Of a stretch of DNA of 64,000 nt, positions 45,184 to 53,759 are shown piece by piece. Under the pieces are notes generated by a model. That model made no database searches and was not told the DNA's origin. It worked only from the letters and a program-made list of their open reading frames with translations. Both the position numbers and the translations under genes were made by a program. The stretch covers positions 157,290 through 221,289 of the forward strand of contig JAOARG010000035.1 of assembly GCA_025210655.1 (NCBI GenBank). Direction: 5' to 3'. How positions within the stretch are numbered: the first letter of the stretch is position 1; every line of letters begins with the position of its first letter. Source of the DNA: Bacillota bacterium. Its GTDB lineage: Bacteria > Bacillota > Clostridia > Peptostreptococcales > Acidaminobacteraceae.

Positions 45184-45951
45184 ATGAGAGTATTAGTAAC
45201 AAATGATGATGGTATAAGAGCAGATGGAATAAAACACTTAATTGAATATCTTGCCGAAAAATGTACTGAAGTTTTTGTAGTTGCTCCAGAGTATGAAAAA
45301 AGTGCTACAAGTCATTCACTGACTCTACACAATCCATTAAGATTAAAGTCCTATGATTTCAAAAGAGATAATGTAAAAGCTTTCTCTTGTGATGGCAATC
45401 CAGCTGATTGTATTAAAATTGCAATGGATGTTGTTTTAGAAGAAAAGCCTGATATTATTATTTCTGGAATTAATAAAGGTCCAAATCTAGGTAACGATGT
45501 AATGTATTCAGGAACAGTTGCTGGTGCAACAGAAGCAATTTATTATGACGTTCCTTCAATTGCAATTTCAATGGATGGCAGAAATCACTACAAATACGAA
45601 ACTGGAGTTGCAGGACTAGATAAAGTGATTTCTAATTTAGATAAATTTTTGATAGAGAAAAATGAAATACTTAATGTAAATGTCCCAAATGTTTCAATTG
45701 ATGAAATTAAGGGATATAAGCTAACTACATTAGGAAGAAGAGTATATGAAAATGTATACGAAAAAAGAATAGACACAATGGGTAAAGAATACTATTGGTT
45801 AGGCGGTACACCAAAGTCAATAGAAAACGATACACATACAGATGTTGTAGCAATAAAAGACAACTATATTACAATTACTCCAATTAAAGTTGATTATACT
45901 GACTATGGAAAGTATGAGCAGTATTTGGATTTGTCGATAGAGATTGAGTAA
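45184..45951 (+). CDS. surE: 5'/3'-nucleotidase SurE
   Basis: Metal-dependent phosphatase of 255 aa acting on nucleoside monophosphates. The N-terminal motif MRVLVTNDDGIRADGI holds the metal-binding Asp pair; VVAPEYEKSATSHSLTLHNPLR, GNPADC and ISGINKGPNLGNDVMYSGTVAGA follow. It begins 1 nt after the previous gene. Downstream is fishbone array 1. Confidence 0.95.
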   Translation: MRVLVTNDDGIRADGIKHLIEYLAEKCTEVFVVAPEYEKSATSHSLTLHNPLRLKSYDFKRDNVKAFSCDGNPADCIKIAMDVVLEEKPDIIISGINKGPNLGNDVMYSGTVAGATEAIYYDVPSIAISMDGRNHYKYETGVAGLDKVISNLDKFLIEKNEILNVNVPNVSIDEIKGYKLTTLGRRVYENVYEKRIDTMGKEYYWLGGTPKSIENDTHTDVVAIKDNYITITPIKVDYTDYGKYEQYLDLSIEIE

Positions 45952-45968
45952 GAGCAGTAAAACGACTC

Positions 45969-46220
45969 GCCTAGCTCATCATATGATGATAGCCTAGCCA
46001 TAACAGGGTTATGAGCCTAGCAATATTAATATATCAGCCCAGCGAAGTTTTCAACTTCAGAGCAATGTGATTTTACGTATGTAAAATCACATTGCTCTAG
46101 TTGCAAAGCAGCGCTGGGCTAAAATTATGAGTAAATTTTGCGGGGCTATAAATCATAGATTTATGCTGACCTGTGAATCTAGATTCACGCTAAACAGTGC
46201 GATGAAAAAAACATTGCACT
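45969..46220. repeat. Fishbone inverted array 1 (surE-korD gap)
   Basis: Left arm: four 7-nt units GCCTAGC, GCCTAGC, GCCTAGC, GCCCAGC at 45969, 45992, 46015 and 46037. Each is followed by a short palindrome: 45976-45989, 45999-46013, 46022-46033 and 46044-46058. The core is an 18-bp perfect hairpin (46059-46076 with 46081-46098). Right arm: GCTGGGC (46113), GCGGGGC (46140), GCTGACC (46165), GCTAAAC (46189), again each followed by a palindrome (for example 46148-46164 and 46173-46188, the last being perfect). The right units decay with distance from the core. Folded, the units would pair and the palindromes would stand out as side arms. Confidence 0.82.
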
Positions 46221-46234
46221 GTATGAAATTATTC

Positions 46235-46262
46235 TTGCAAAATTCCGAAAATATGTTATCAT
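46235..46262 (+). promoter_or_regulatory. Putative extended -10 promoter of korDABC
   Basis: TTGCAA (46235-46240), a 16-nt spacer, and TATCAT (46257-46262) preceded by TGT, making an extended -10. It lies 43 nt before korD and just downstream of fishbone array 1. Confidence 0.55.
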
Positions 46263-46304
46263 TTACTTAGGTAAAACAATAAGTTAAGTAGGGAGATGTT
46301 ACCT

Positions 46305-46517
46305 ATGAGTACAAGAGAGAACATGGAAGTAAAAATAAATAAGGCATGGTGTAAGGGCTGTGGCATATGTGTTGCATTTTGCCCTAAACAAGTGTTAGCT
46401 TTAGACGACCATGGTAAAGTAGAGATGATTGATCCGGATAACTGTATCAAGTGCGCGCAATGTGAACTTAGATGTCCGGATTTTGCTATTTTTTTGGGAG
46501 GTAAGGATGATGAGTAA
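46305..46517 (+). CDS. korD: 2-oxoacid:ferredoxin oxidoreductase, ferredoxin-like delta subunit
   Basis: Ferredoxin-like subunit of 70 aa with two 4Fe-4S motifs, CKGCGICVAFCP and CIKCAQCELRCP. It passes electrons from the catalytic subunits to ferredoxin. ATG 46305 is chosen since GGGAGA lies 8 nt upstream; the in-frame ATG 46296 overlaps that RBS. It overlaps korA by 8 nt. Confidence 0.93.
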   Translation: MSTRENMEVKINKAWCKGCGICVAFCPKQVLALDDHGKVEMIDPDNCIKCAQCELRCPDFAIFLGGKDDE

Positions 46518-47643
46518 AAATATTAAACTTATGCAAGGAAATGAAGCTTGTGTAGCCGGAGCAATTGCAGCTGGTATGAAATTTTATGCTGGATATCCCA
46601 TAACACCTTCTACAGAAATTGCAGAATTATCAGCAAGGGAACTTCCAAAACGTGGTGGTAAATTCATACAAATGGAAGATGAAATCGCAGGTATTGCTGC
46701 AGCAATTGGTGGCTCAATTGCTGGACTAAAATCAATGACAGCTACTAGTGGACCTGGCTTTTCATTAAAGCAAGAAAATCTTGGTTATGCATCCATTGCA
46801 GAAATACCACTTGTTATTGTGAATGTTCAAAGAGGAGGCCCCTCTACAGGATTACCAACATCCCCTGCACAGGGAGATGTAATGCAAGCAAAGTGGGGAA
46901 CCCACGGTGATCATCCTATAATTGTAATAACTCCTGAATCAGTATCCGAAACTTATCATATGACCATTAGGGCATTTAACTTGGCTGAGAAGTATAGAAC
47001 ACCAGTTATTTTCCTTACCGACGAAGTTGTTGGACATATGAGAGAAAAAATAGAAATTCCTAAATCTTCCGAAATAGAAATTTATGACCGACTAAAACCT
47101 GAAGAGGGTAAAGAATATAAGCCTTATAGATTAGAAGAAGGAGATATTGTACCCAGAATGGCTAGTTTTGGTGAAGGTCATCGATATAATATTACTGGTT
47201 TATTCCACGATGAAACAGGTTTCCCTTCAAATAGTACTGAAAATGCACAAAAGCAACTTAATAGGCTTATGGATAAAATAGATAGCAATTTAGATGATAT
47301 TTTAGATTACGAAGAGTACAACATAGAATCTGCAAAAACACTTGTACTTTCATATGGTTCCACAGCAAGAACTGTAAAAAGCGCAATAAAAGAGTTAAAA
47401 GAAGAGGGTATTGAAACAGGTTTGTTTAGATTAAAAACTATATGGCCTTTCCCTGAGAGCAGGGTGAAAGAACTGAGCAAAAAATTCGATAACATTATTG
47501 TTTGCGAAATGAATCTAGGACAAATAGCCCTTGAAGTTCAAAGAGTGGTTGAGGGAAACGCAAAAATAATTCATTTAGGTAGGGCGAATGGAGAAGTCCT
47601 TACACCAGAAGAAATCGCTTCCAAGGTAAAGGAGGTACTGTAA
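46510..47643 (+). CDS. korA: 2-oxoacid:ferredoxin oxidoreductase subunit alpha
   Basis: Alpha subunit of 377 aa with GNEACVAGAIAAGMKFYAGYPITPSTEIAE, QMEDEIAGIAAAIGGSIAGLKSMTATSGPGFSLK and the CoA-binding C-terminal region. It oxidatively decarboxylates a 2-oxoacid (probably 2-oxoglutarate or a branched-chain oxoacid) to the acyl-CoA. The ATG doublet at 46507/46510 follows GGAGG; a start at 46429 would run through korD and is rejected. Confidence 0.93.
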   Translation: MSKNIKLMQGNEACVAGAIAAGMKFYAGYPITPSTEIAELSARELPKRGGKFIQMEDEIAGIAAAIGGSIAGLKSMTATSGPGFSLKQENLGYASIAEIPLVIVNVQRGGPSTGLPTSPAQGDVMQAKWGTHGDHPIIVITPESVSETYHMTIRAFNLAEKYRTPVIFLTDEVVGHMREKIEIPKSSEIEIYDRLKPEEGKEYKPYRLEEGDIVPRMASFGEGHRYNITGLFHDETGFPSNSTENAQKQLNRLMDKIDSNLDDILDYEEYNIESAKTLVLSYGSTARTVKSAIKELKEEGIETGLFRLKTIWPFPESRVKELSKKFDNIIVCEMNLGQIALEVQRVVEGNAKIIHLGRANGEVLTPEEIASKVKEVL

Positions 47644-48470
47644 TGGAGAATCAATTGGTAAAAAAATATTTTAGAGAAGACAGACTTCCCCATATTTGGT
47701 GTCCAGGATGTAGTCATGGAATTGTTATGAAATCAATTGCAAAGGCCATAGACAAACTTGGACTTGATAAAGATAAGGTATGTATAGTATCAGGTATAGG
47801 ATGCTCATCTAGAGCCCCAGGCTATATGGATTTTAATACACTCCATACAACCCATGGTAGAGCTATTGCCTTTGCTACTGGTGTAAAACTTGCAAATCCA
47901 GAATTAAAAGTCATTGTAATAACAGGCGACGGCGATAGTGCTGCAATAGGTGGTAATCATTTAATACATGGTTGTAGGAGAAATATCGATATAACAACCA
48001 TCGTTTTTAACAATAATATATATGGTATGACAGGCGGTCAGTACTCACCTACTACCCCTACAAAAGATATGGGTACGACAGCACCTTATGGTAATATTGA
48101 TAAACCTTTTGATATATGTGATTTAGCAGGAGCAGCCGGGGCAACATATACAGCAAGATCAACTTCATATCATGTCAATCAACTTGAAAAGTATATAATG
48201 AAAGGTATTGACCATAAAGGTTTTTCACTTGTAGAAGCTGTTTCAATTTGTCCTACTTATTATGGTAGAAAAAACCGAAAAGGTAGTGCTGTAGATATGA
48301 TGAAATTTCTCAAAGACAGTTTCATCGATATAAAAGCTTATGATAGATTAGATGAAGAAAAATGTAAAGACAAGTTTCTTATGGGTGAATTCAAAGATAT
48401 TAGTGCACCAGAATATACTGAAGAATATCAGAAGATTATAAATAGTCTTGGGGGTAATGAAAATGAATAA
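47643..48470 (+). CDS. korB: 2-oxoacid:ferredoxin oxidoreductase subunit beta
   Basis: ThDP-binding beta subunit of 275 aa with WCPGCSHGIVMKSIAKAI, SGIGCSSRAPGYMDFNTLHTTHGRAIAFATG and the ThDP motif GDGDSAAIGGNHLIHGCRRN...NNNIYGMTGGQ. The ATG overlaps the korA TAA by one base. Gene order DABC is typical of anaerobes. Confidence 0.94.
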   Translation: MENQLVKKYFREDRLPHIWCPGCSHGIVMKSIAKAIDKLGLDKDKVCIVSGIGCSSRAPGYMDFNTLHTTHGRAIAFATGVKLANPELKVIVITGDGDSAAIGGNHLIHGCRRNIDITTIVFNNNIYGMTGGQYSPTTPTKDMGTTAPYGNIDKPFDICDLAGAAGATYTARSTSYHVNQLEKYIMKGIDHKGFSLVEAVSICPTYYGRKNRKGSAVDMMKFLKDSFIDIKAYDRLDEEKCKDKFLMGEFKDISAPEYTEEYQKIINSLGGNENE

Positions 48471-49002
48471 GCAGTTAGAATTCAGATTATCAGGCTCAGG
48501 TGGCCAAGGATTAATTTTAGCTGGAATAATATTGGCAGATTGTGCAATCAAAGAAGGCAAAAATGCAATACAAACACAAAGTTATGGTCCAGAAGCTAGA
48601 GGTGGAGCTTCAAAAGCTGAGGTAATTATTAGTTGCAAGGAAATTGATTTTCCTAAAGTTAGAGTACCAGACGTTTTTCTAGCCATGACTCAAGTAGCTT
48701 TTGATAAATATTCAGACAAGATAGATGAAAATAGTGTTATAATAGTAGATGACACAATTGAGTTAGACAAGGATAAGATCAAATGTAAAGAAATAATCAG
48801 CCTTCCAATTATAAAAAGCGCCCACGAAGAAATCGGAAAAGGAATAGTAGCTAATATTATTGCCTTAGGTGTTCTACAAAGTGCTACGGAGGTTGTAACT
48901 AGGGAGATGCTTGAAAAATCAATTTTGGATAGAGTACCAAAAGGGACAGAAGATTTAAATAGTAAAGCTCTACACCTGGGATTTAATTTATTAAAGAGGT
49001 GA
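48463..49002 (+). CDS. korC: 2-oxoacid:ferredoxin oxidoreductase subunit gamma
   Basis: Gamma subunit of 179 aa with RLSGSGGQGLILAGIILADCAI and TQSYGPEARGGASKAEVIIS, the domain shared with pyruvate and oxoglutarate oxidoreductases. ATG 48463 is preferred, 8 nt after GGGGG; starts at 48448 and 48457 lie too near or over the RBS. It overlaps korB by 8 nt. Confidence 0.93.
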   Translation: MNKQLEFRLSGSGGQGLILAGIILADCAIKEGKNAIQTQSYGPEARGGASKAEVIISCKEIDFPKVRVPDVFLAMTQVAFDKYSDKIDENSVIIVDDTIELDKDKIKCKEIISLPIIKSAHEEIGKGIVANIIALGVLQSATEVVTREMLEKSILDRVPKGTEDLNSKALHLGFNLLKR

Positions 49003-49006
49003 ACAG

Positions 49007-49870
49007 ATGGATAATGAATATATCGATTTACTGAATAGGATAAGATCTAAATACAATAGAATGTCAAAAGGGCAAAAGAGAATTTCAGATTTTATTTTAA
49101 ACAATTACAACAAGGTTGCTTTTATGACTGCTAGTAATCTTGGTGAAATAGTAGGTGTCAGTGAATCTACAGTTGTAAGATACGCAAATGCCCTTGGATA
49201 TGATGGATATCCAAAACTACAAAAAGCTCTTCAGGAGTCAATTAAAACAAAACTTACAACACTTCAGAGATTTGAGTTTTCTGAGGGATATAGCGACAGA
49301 GAAAAACTAATAAGAAAAGTAATGAACAATGATATTGAAAATATAAGAAAAACTATTGATGATATAGATTTCAAAAAATTCGATTCTGCAGTAGACATGA
49401 TTAAGAGCTCAAAAAAAATATATATCATCGGTCTAAGAAGTTCCAAAGTATTAGCTGAATACTTAGCCTATTACTTAAATTTTATAAAGGAAGATGTTCA
49501 CATTATCCCATCTGGGGCAAATGATATATATGATCAGTTGATTAATATAAAGGAAGATGATACTGTTATTGTATTCTCATTCCCAAGATACTCCAAAAGA
49601 ACACTGAGTCTTATAGAGTATGTTAGTGGTTACTGTAAAAATACAATTGCAATAACTGATAGTGAAACTGCTCCAATAGTTCCTATGGTTGCTTTATCAC
49701 TTACTGCAAAATACAGTATGACAACATTTATTGATTCAATGGTTGCACCAATGAGTTTAATAAATTCACTTATTATTAGTTTAAGTGTAAGTGAAAAGAG
49801 CAAACTTAAGGAAAACTTCGATAAGCTTGAGGGCATATGGAATACCTATAATATTTATCAAATAAAGTAA
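49007..49870 (+). CDS. MurR/RpiR family transcriptional regulator
   Basis: Regulator of 287 aa: N-terminal HTH_6 domain (RIRSKYNRMSKGQKRISDFILNNYNKVAFMTASNLGEIVGVSESTVVRYANALGYDGYPKLQ) and a C-terminal SIS sugar-phosphate-binding domain from about residue 120 (KKIYIIGLRSSKVLAEYLAYYLNF). It begins 4 nt after korC, so it is co-transcribed with the oxidoreductase. The effector and targets are unknown; the placement suggests a link to central metabolism. Confidence 0.88.
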   Translation: MDNEYIDLLNRIRSKYNRMSKGQKRISDFILNNYNKVAFMTASNLGEIVGVSESTVVRYANALGYDGYPKLQKALQESIKTKLTTLQRFEFSEGYSDREKLIRKVMNNDIENIRKTIDDIDFKKFDSAVDMIKSSKKIYIIGLRSSKVLAEYLAYYLNFIKEDVHIIPSGANDIYDQLINIKEDDTVIVFSFPRYSKRTLSLIEYVSGYCKNTIAITDSETAPIVPMVALSLTAKYSMTTFIDSMVAPMSLINSLIISLSVSEKSKLKENFDKLEGIWNTYNIYQIK

Positions 49871-49927
49871 CTTATCGAAAAGTTTATAAAAAAACTTGTT
49901 ATGACATGTAATATATAATATAATTTA

Positions 49928-49962
49928 CTAAGGTGGGCCACCTAATGAAGGTGGTTTCTTAG
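49928..49962 (+). promoter_or_regulatory. Hairpin leader between rpiR and cmk
   Basis: CCACCT/AGGTGG with an outer CTAAG/CTTAG pairing forms a hairpin, just downstream of an AT-rich stretch with TATAAT-like sequences (49908-49923). There is no clear T run, so it is more likely a leader structure than a terminator. Confidence 0.35.
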
Positions 49963-49999
49963 TGCAAAAAATTGTATATTAGTAAGGAATGATGTGTGA

Positions 50000-50659
50000 G
50001 TGTGTTATAGTGTCGCGATAGATGGACCAGCCGGTTCAGGAAAAAGTACAGTTGCAAAAATGATTTCTAAGGAGTTAGATATTATCTACCTAGATACAGG
50101 AGCAATGTACAGAGCTGTTACATTGAAAGTACTTAGTGAAAATGTTGATTTCAATGATATTAGCAGTATAAAAGGAATTGTAGACAGTATTAGTATTGAC
50201 TTTAAAGGAAACAGTATTTATCTTGATGGAAAAGATGTTTCCGAAGATATTCGTTCAACTATTGTGACAAACAACGTATCAGATATAGCAAAACTTGATT
50301 ACGTTCGAACAAAAATGGTTGCACTTCAGCAAAAAATTGCTAGTGGCAATAACATAATCATGGATGGAAGAGACATAGGTACTATAGTTCTTCCAGATGC
50401 TGAACTAAAAGTATTTTTAACTGCTTCAATTGAGGAAAGAGCTCGAAGAAGATTTGACGAACTTGTTAATAAAGGTAAGGATGTTGATATGGAAGTCCTT
50501 AAAGATGAAATTGCCAGAAGGGATAAAATTGACTCCGAAAGGTCAAATTCTCCACTTGTTCAGGCAGATGATGCTATATTACTTGATACGAGTTCTATGA
50601 ATATTAATGATGTAATTAACTTTATTTTGGGTAAATTAAAAGATAGAGATTTGATATAG
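50000..50659 (+). CDS. cmk: (d)CMP kinase
   Basis: Cytidylate kinase of 219 aa phosphorylating CMP and dCMP. The P-loop is AIDGPAGSGKSTVAK near residue 6; YLDTGAMYRAVTLK, GRDIGTIVLPDAELKVFLTAS and RRDKIDSERSNSPL are present. GTG 50000 is the likely start, since AAGGA lies about 11 nt upstream and no in-frame ATG gives the N-terminal strand. Confidence 0.95.
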   Translation: MCYSVAIDGPAGSGKSTVAKMISKELDIIYLDTGAMYRAVTLKVLSENVDFNDISSIKGIVDSISIDFKGNSIYLDGKDVSEDIRSTIVTNNVSDIAKLDYVRTKMVALQQKIASGNNIIMDGRDIGTIVLPDAELKVFLTASIEERARRRFDELVNKGKDVDMEVLKDEIARRDKIDSERSNSPLVQADDAILLDTSSMNINDVINFILGKLKDRDLI

Positions 50660-50675
50660 TAAATGGAGATAATCG

Positions 50676-51533
50676 ATGAATATTTATGTTGCTGAGAAAT
50701 CAGGGTTTTGTTTTGGAGTAAAAAAAGCTATAGATATTGCTAAGGAAAATGTTCTAGAGGGCAAAATATTTACCTTTGGGCCTTTGATCCATAACAATCA
50801 AGTTATTGAGAAATTAAAGGATATGGGAATTGAACCAATAGATTCCTTGGATAAAGTGAAAAATGGTAAAGTGATAATAAGATCTCACGGTATACCACTA
50901 AGTACTTATGAAGAAGCCCAATCATTCAATATAGAAATAATCGATGCTACATGTCCATATGTTAGAAAGGTACAAAAGCTAGCTGAAAAATACCATTCAG
51001 AAGGTTACCAAATTGTTATTTTGGGTGACAAAAACCACCCAGAAATCATTGGTATCAACGGATGGTGTGAAAACTCTGCTATTATTATTCCTAATCATGA
51101 GGATTTAGATAAAATAAGAGGATTAGAATCTTTGTGTATTATTTGTCAAACTACATTTTCACACAAAGAATATGATATAATAGTAAAAGAGCTTAATTTA
51201 GATAACTCTCTTGTTTTTAATACAATATGTTCTGCGACATCTGAGAGGCAAGAAGCTTGCTTAGAATTAGCAAAAAATGTTGATATAATGTTTGTTATTG
51301 GTGGCAAACACAGTTCAAATACAAAAAAACTGTATTCAATATGCTTAGAAGAATGTCCTTGTACTTATCATATTGAAACAAAAGAGGATCTATATAAAAT
51401 TGATTTCAAAAATTGTTCAAATTCTGAGAAAATTGGTGTTACTGCTGGTGCATCAACACCAGATTGGATAATTTATGAAGTAATAGATAAATTAGAAAAC
51501 GAAGGTGAGGTAATTATTAATGGAAAACTTTAA
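50676..51533 (+). CDS. ispH: 4-hydroxy-3-methylbut-2-enyl diphosphate reductase
   Basis: Iron-sulfur enzyme of 285 aa, last step of the MEP pathway, producing IPP and DMAPP. Three cluster cysteines are seen: Cys12 (GFCFGVKKA), DATCPYVRK near residue 93 and NTICSATSERQ near 184. HGIPL and TAGASTPDW are present. It overlaps the S1 gene by 14 nt, a common clostridial coupling (and sometimes fusion). Confidence 0.96.
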   Translation: MNIYVAEKSGFCFGVKKAIDIAKENVLEGKIFTFGPLIHNNQVIEKLKDMGIEPIDSLDKVKNGKVIIRSHGIPLSTYEEAQSFNIEIIDATCPYVRKVQKLAEKYHSEGYQIVILGDKNHPEIIGINGWCENSAIIIPNHEDLDKIRGLESLCIICQTTFSHKEYDIIVKELNLDNSLVFNTICSATSERQEACLELAKNVDIMFVIGGKHSSNTKKLYSICLEECPCTYHIETKEDLYKIDFKNCSNSEKIGVTAGASTPDWIIYEVIDKLENEGEVIINGKL

Positions 51534-52617
51534 GTCTATGGAGGATATGCTTGATCAAATCGAAGCATCCCTTAGAATGCCAAGAAAGGGTGAGGTTTTA
51601 AAAGGAACTGTTGTATATGTAAGAGATAGGGAACTAGTTGTAAACGTTGGGTACAAAGCTGACGGAATCGTTCCAGTTGAAGAGATATCAATTAACCCTA
51701 ATTTTGACATTGACGCTTTTGCAAAACCTGGGGATGAAATAGATGTTATGATTATCGGCAAAGATGATGGAGAAGGAAATCTTTTACTATCTATTAAGAG
51801 AATTGCTATGACTAAGGACTTTGACGTTCTAGAAGAAGCAAAAAATGCTAATGAGACTGTAAAAGTTAAAGCTATGCAAGTAGTTAAGGGCGGAATCGTT
51901 GCTTACTACAAAGAGTTAAGAGGATTTATTCCTGCTTCTCACATCGATACTAAATTCGTTAAGGATCTTACTCCATACGTAGGTAAAGAGTACGAAGTAA
52001 AGATCATCGAATTAAACAAGAAGAAGAGAAAAGTTGTATTCTCAAGAAAAGAAATCCTTTCAATTGCAGAAAGAGCAATTAAAGAGAAGTTCTGGAATGA
52101 GATTGAAGCTAACAAAGTAATCAGAGGAAAAGTTAAGAGAATCACTGATTTCGGTGCTTTTGTTGATATCGGTGGATTTGATGGACTTGTTCACTTATCT
52201 GAAATTTCTTGGGGAAGAGTTTCTAACATTAGAGAATTCTTAACTATCGATCAAGATGTAGATGTAAAAATCTTATCATTCGATAAAGACAAAGAGAAAA
52301 TTTCATTAAGTATCAAGCAAGTTAAATCAAACCCATGGGATACTTTCCAAGAAAACTACGAAGTAGGTAAAGTTGTAGACGGTAAAGTTGTAAACTTAAC
52401 TGATTTCGGTGCTTTCATTGAAATTGAGCCAGGTTTAGAAGGACTTGTACACGTTTCTCAAATTTCAAAAGAAAGAGTTGAGAAGCCTGCTGACAAATTA
52501 AGCATGGGTGAAACTGTTCAAGTTAAGATTACTGATGTTAACTTAGAAGAGAAGAAAATCAAGCTTTCTATCAAAGAAGCATTAGAGCCAGCAGCTACTG
52601 AAGAGTCTGCTGAGTAA
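51520..52617 (+). CDS. rpsA: 30S ribosomal protein S1 homologue
   Basis: RNA-binding protein of 365 aa with four S1 repeats at about 18-88, 103-170, 187-255 and 272-342 (for example GKVKRITDFGAFVDIGGFDGLVHLSEISW and VDGKVVNLTDFGAFIEIEPGLEGLVHVSQIS). Gram-positive S1 homologues have four repeats rather than six. Codon usage becomes strongly biased in this gene, in keeping with high expression. Confidence 0.92.
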   Translation: MENFKSMEDMLDQIEASLRMPRKGEVLKGTVVYVRDRELVVNVGYKADGIVPVEEISINPNFDIDAFAKPGDEIDVMIIGKDDGEGNLLLSIKRIAMTKDFDVLEEAKNANETVKVKAMQVVKGGIVAYYKELRGFIPASHIDTKFVKDLTPYVGKEYEVKIIELNKKKRKVVFSRKEILSIAERAIKEKFWNEIEANKVIRGKVKRITDFGAFVDIGGFDGLVHLSEISWGRVSNIREFLTIDQDVDVKILSFDKDKEKISLSIKQVKSNPWDTFQENYEVGKVVDGKVVNLTDFGAFIEIEPGLEGLVHVSQISKERVEKPADKLSMGETVQVKITDVNLEEKKIKLSIKEALEPAATEESAE

Positions 52618-52643
52618 TACATCCCAAAAGGGGGAGTGTCTTA

Positions 52644-53423
52644 ATGGAAGGATATGAAAAGTTTAAAAGTCAAATACTAAAGAAAACCGGTTTAGATTTA
52701 TCATCGTATAAAGAAAGACAAATGAAAAGAAGAATTGAATCTCTAATTAGAAGACATGGAGAAAGTACTTATGATGACTACTTTGCGCTTCTTAATAAGG
52801 ATAAAGATATTTTCAATGAGTTTATTAACTATTTGACAATAAATGTTTCAGAATTTTATAGAAATCCAGGTCAGTGGGATGTAATGAAAAAAGAATTAGT
52901 TCCTTACTTGACTGATAATGGGAAGAAGAAAAACCTTAAAATATGGAGTGCTGCCTGTTCAACAGGAGAAGAGCCATATACATTAGTAATGGTGCTTTCA
53001 AATTTCTTCCCGTTAAAAGATATAAAAATACTTGCTGTAGACATTGATAAAGAAGCTATTAATAAGGCTAAAATTGGACTTTACACTGAAAAGAGTATTG
53101 CCAACGTTCCTGACGAATTCAAAAAGAAATATTTTGAACAAGTAGGTAATGCCTATAAAATCAGCGAAGATATTAAAAAATGTGTTGAATTTAAACAAAT
53201 GAACTTATTAAAAGACTCATATCCATCTGGATACGATCTAATAGTATGTAGAAATGTTATGATATACTTTACTGAAGAAGCTAAAGACAAAATGTATCAT
53301 AAATTCAACCAAGCTCTTAGAAACGAAGGAGTACTATTCGTAGGAAGTACTGAACAGATCATCCTACCACAAAAGTACAATTTCGAAGCTATGAGAACAT
53401 TTTTCTATAAGAAAAATGTATAA
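52644..53423 (+). CDS. cheR: Chemotaxis protein methyltransferase CheR
   Basis: SAM-dependent glutamate methyltransferase of 259 aa that methylates chemoreceptors. N-terminal helical domain 1-70 (KKTGLDLSSYKERQMKRRIESLIRRHG), then TINVSEFYRNPGQWDVMKKEL, the SAM site IWSAACSTGEEPYTLVMVL near residue 100, and YDLIVCRNVMIYFTEEAKDKMY near 195. No CheB or other che gene is adjacent; the chemoreceptor at 0.15 kb is a possible substrate. Confidence 0.93.
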   Translation: MEGYEKFKSQILKKTGLDLSSYKERQMKRRIESLIRRHGESTYDDYFALLNKDKDIFNEFINYLTINVSEFYRNPGQWDVMKKELVPYLTDNGKKKNLKIWSAACSTGEEPYTLVMVLSNFFPLKDIKILAVDIDKEAINKAKIGLYTEKSIANVPDEFKKKYFEQVGNAYKISEDIKKCVEFKQMNLLKDSYPSGYDLIVCRNVMIYFTEEAKDKMYHKFNQALRNEGVLFVGSTEQIILPQKYNFEAMRTFFYKKNV

Positions 53424-53430
53424 TTTAAAA

Positions 53431-53465
53431 AAAAATAGGTACCCGAGAGGGTACCTATTTTTTTT
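53431..53465 (+). terminator. Strong terminator after cheR
   Basis: A 14-bp stem (53431-53444 with 53449-53462) closed by a GAGA tetraloop and followed by a T run. Confidence 0.92.
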
Positions 53466-53723
53466 GCTTAGCAAATCACAAGTGATTTTAGCCCAGCATG
53501 GATTTTAATCCATAGCCCAGCGAAATATGAATATTTCAGCCCAGCGCTTGCTTAACAAGCAGTACAATGAAGCTTTGCAATCGCAAAGCAATTTATATAA
53601 GTTTCTCGTAGGAGAAAAGTCCATGTACTAGTTGCTAGGCAATGCTGGGCTCGAATCATGAAATAAATTCGGCTGGGCTGTAAGAATTATGCTAGACTTT
53701 ATGGCTAGAGACATAAGCTGAGC
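53466..53723. repeat. Fishbone inverted array 2 (cheR-aminotransferase gap)
   Basis: Left units GCTTAGC, GCCCAGC, GCCCAGC, GCCCAGC start at 53466, 53491, 53515 and 53539. Each is followed by a palindrome: 53473-53488, 53498-53513, 53522-53537 and 53546-53560. The core (53561-53629) is closed by AGTAC/GTACT and has two hairpins (53572-53589, 53602-53617). Right units are GCTGGGC at 53644 and 53672, then weaker GCTAGAC/GCTAGAG at 53691/53704, and GCTGAGC at 53717, which nearly complements the outermost left unit. The array fills exactly the space between the two convergent terminators. Confidence 0.82.
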
Positions 53724-53725
53724 AA

Positions 53726-53755
53726 ATAAAAAAGGATGCCAATAAGGGCATCCAC
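53726..53755 (-). terminator. Terminator of the aminotransferase gene
   Basis: GGATGCC (53734-53740) pairs with GGCATCC (53747-53753); read on the minus strand the hairpin is followed by a T-rich run. Confidence 0.85.
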
Positions 53756-53759
53756 ATTT

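Noticed and set aside
45969..46220. Possible CRISPR array
   Set aside because: The repeated units are only 7 nt, the spacers are palindromes, and the second half is inverted. No cas genes are nearby.
46429..46506. Longer N-terminus for korA
   Set aside because: It would read through korD out of frame and cover the RBS; the family N-terminus begins at the ATG near 46510.
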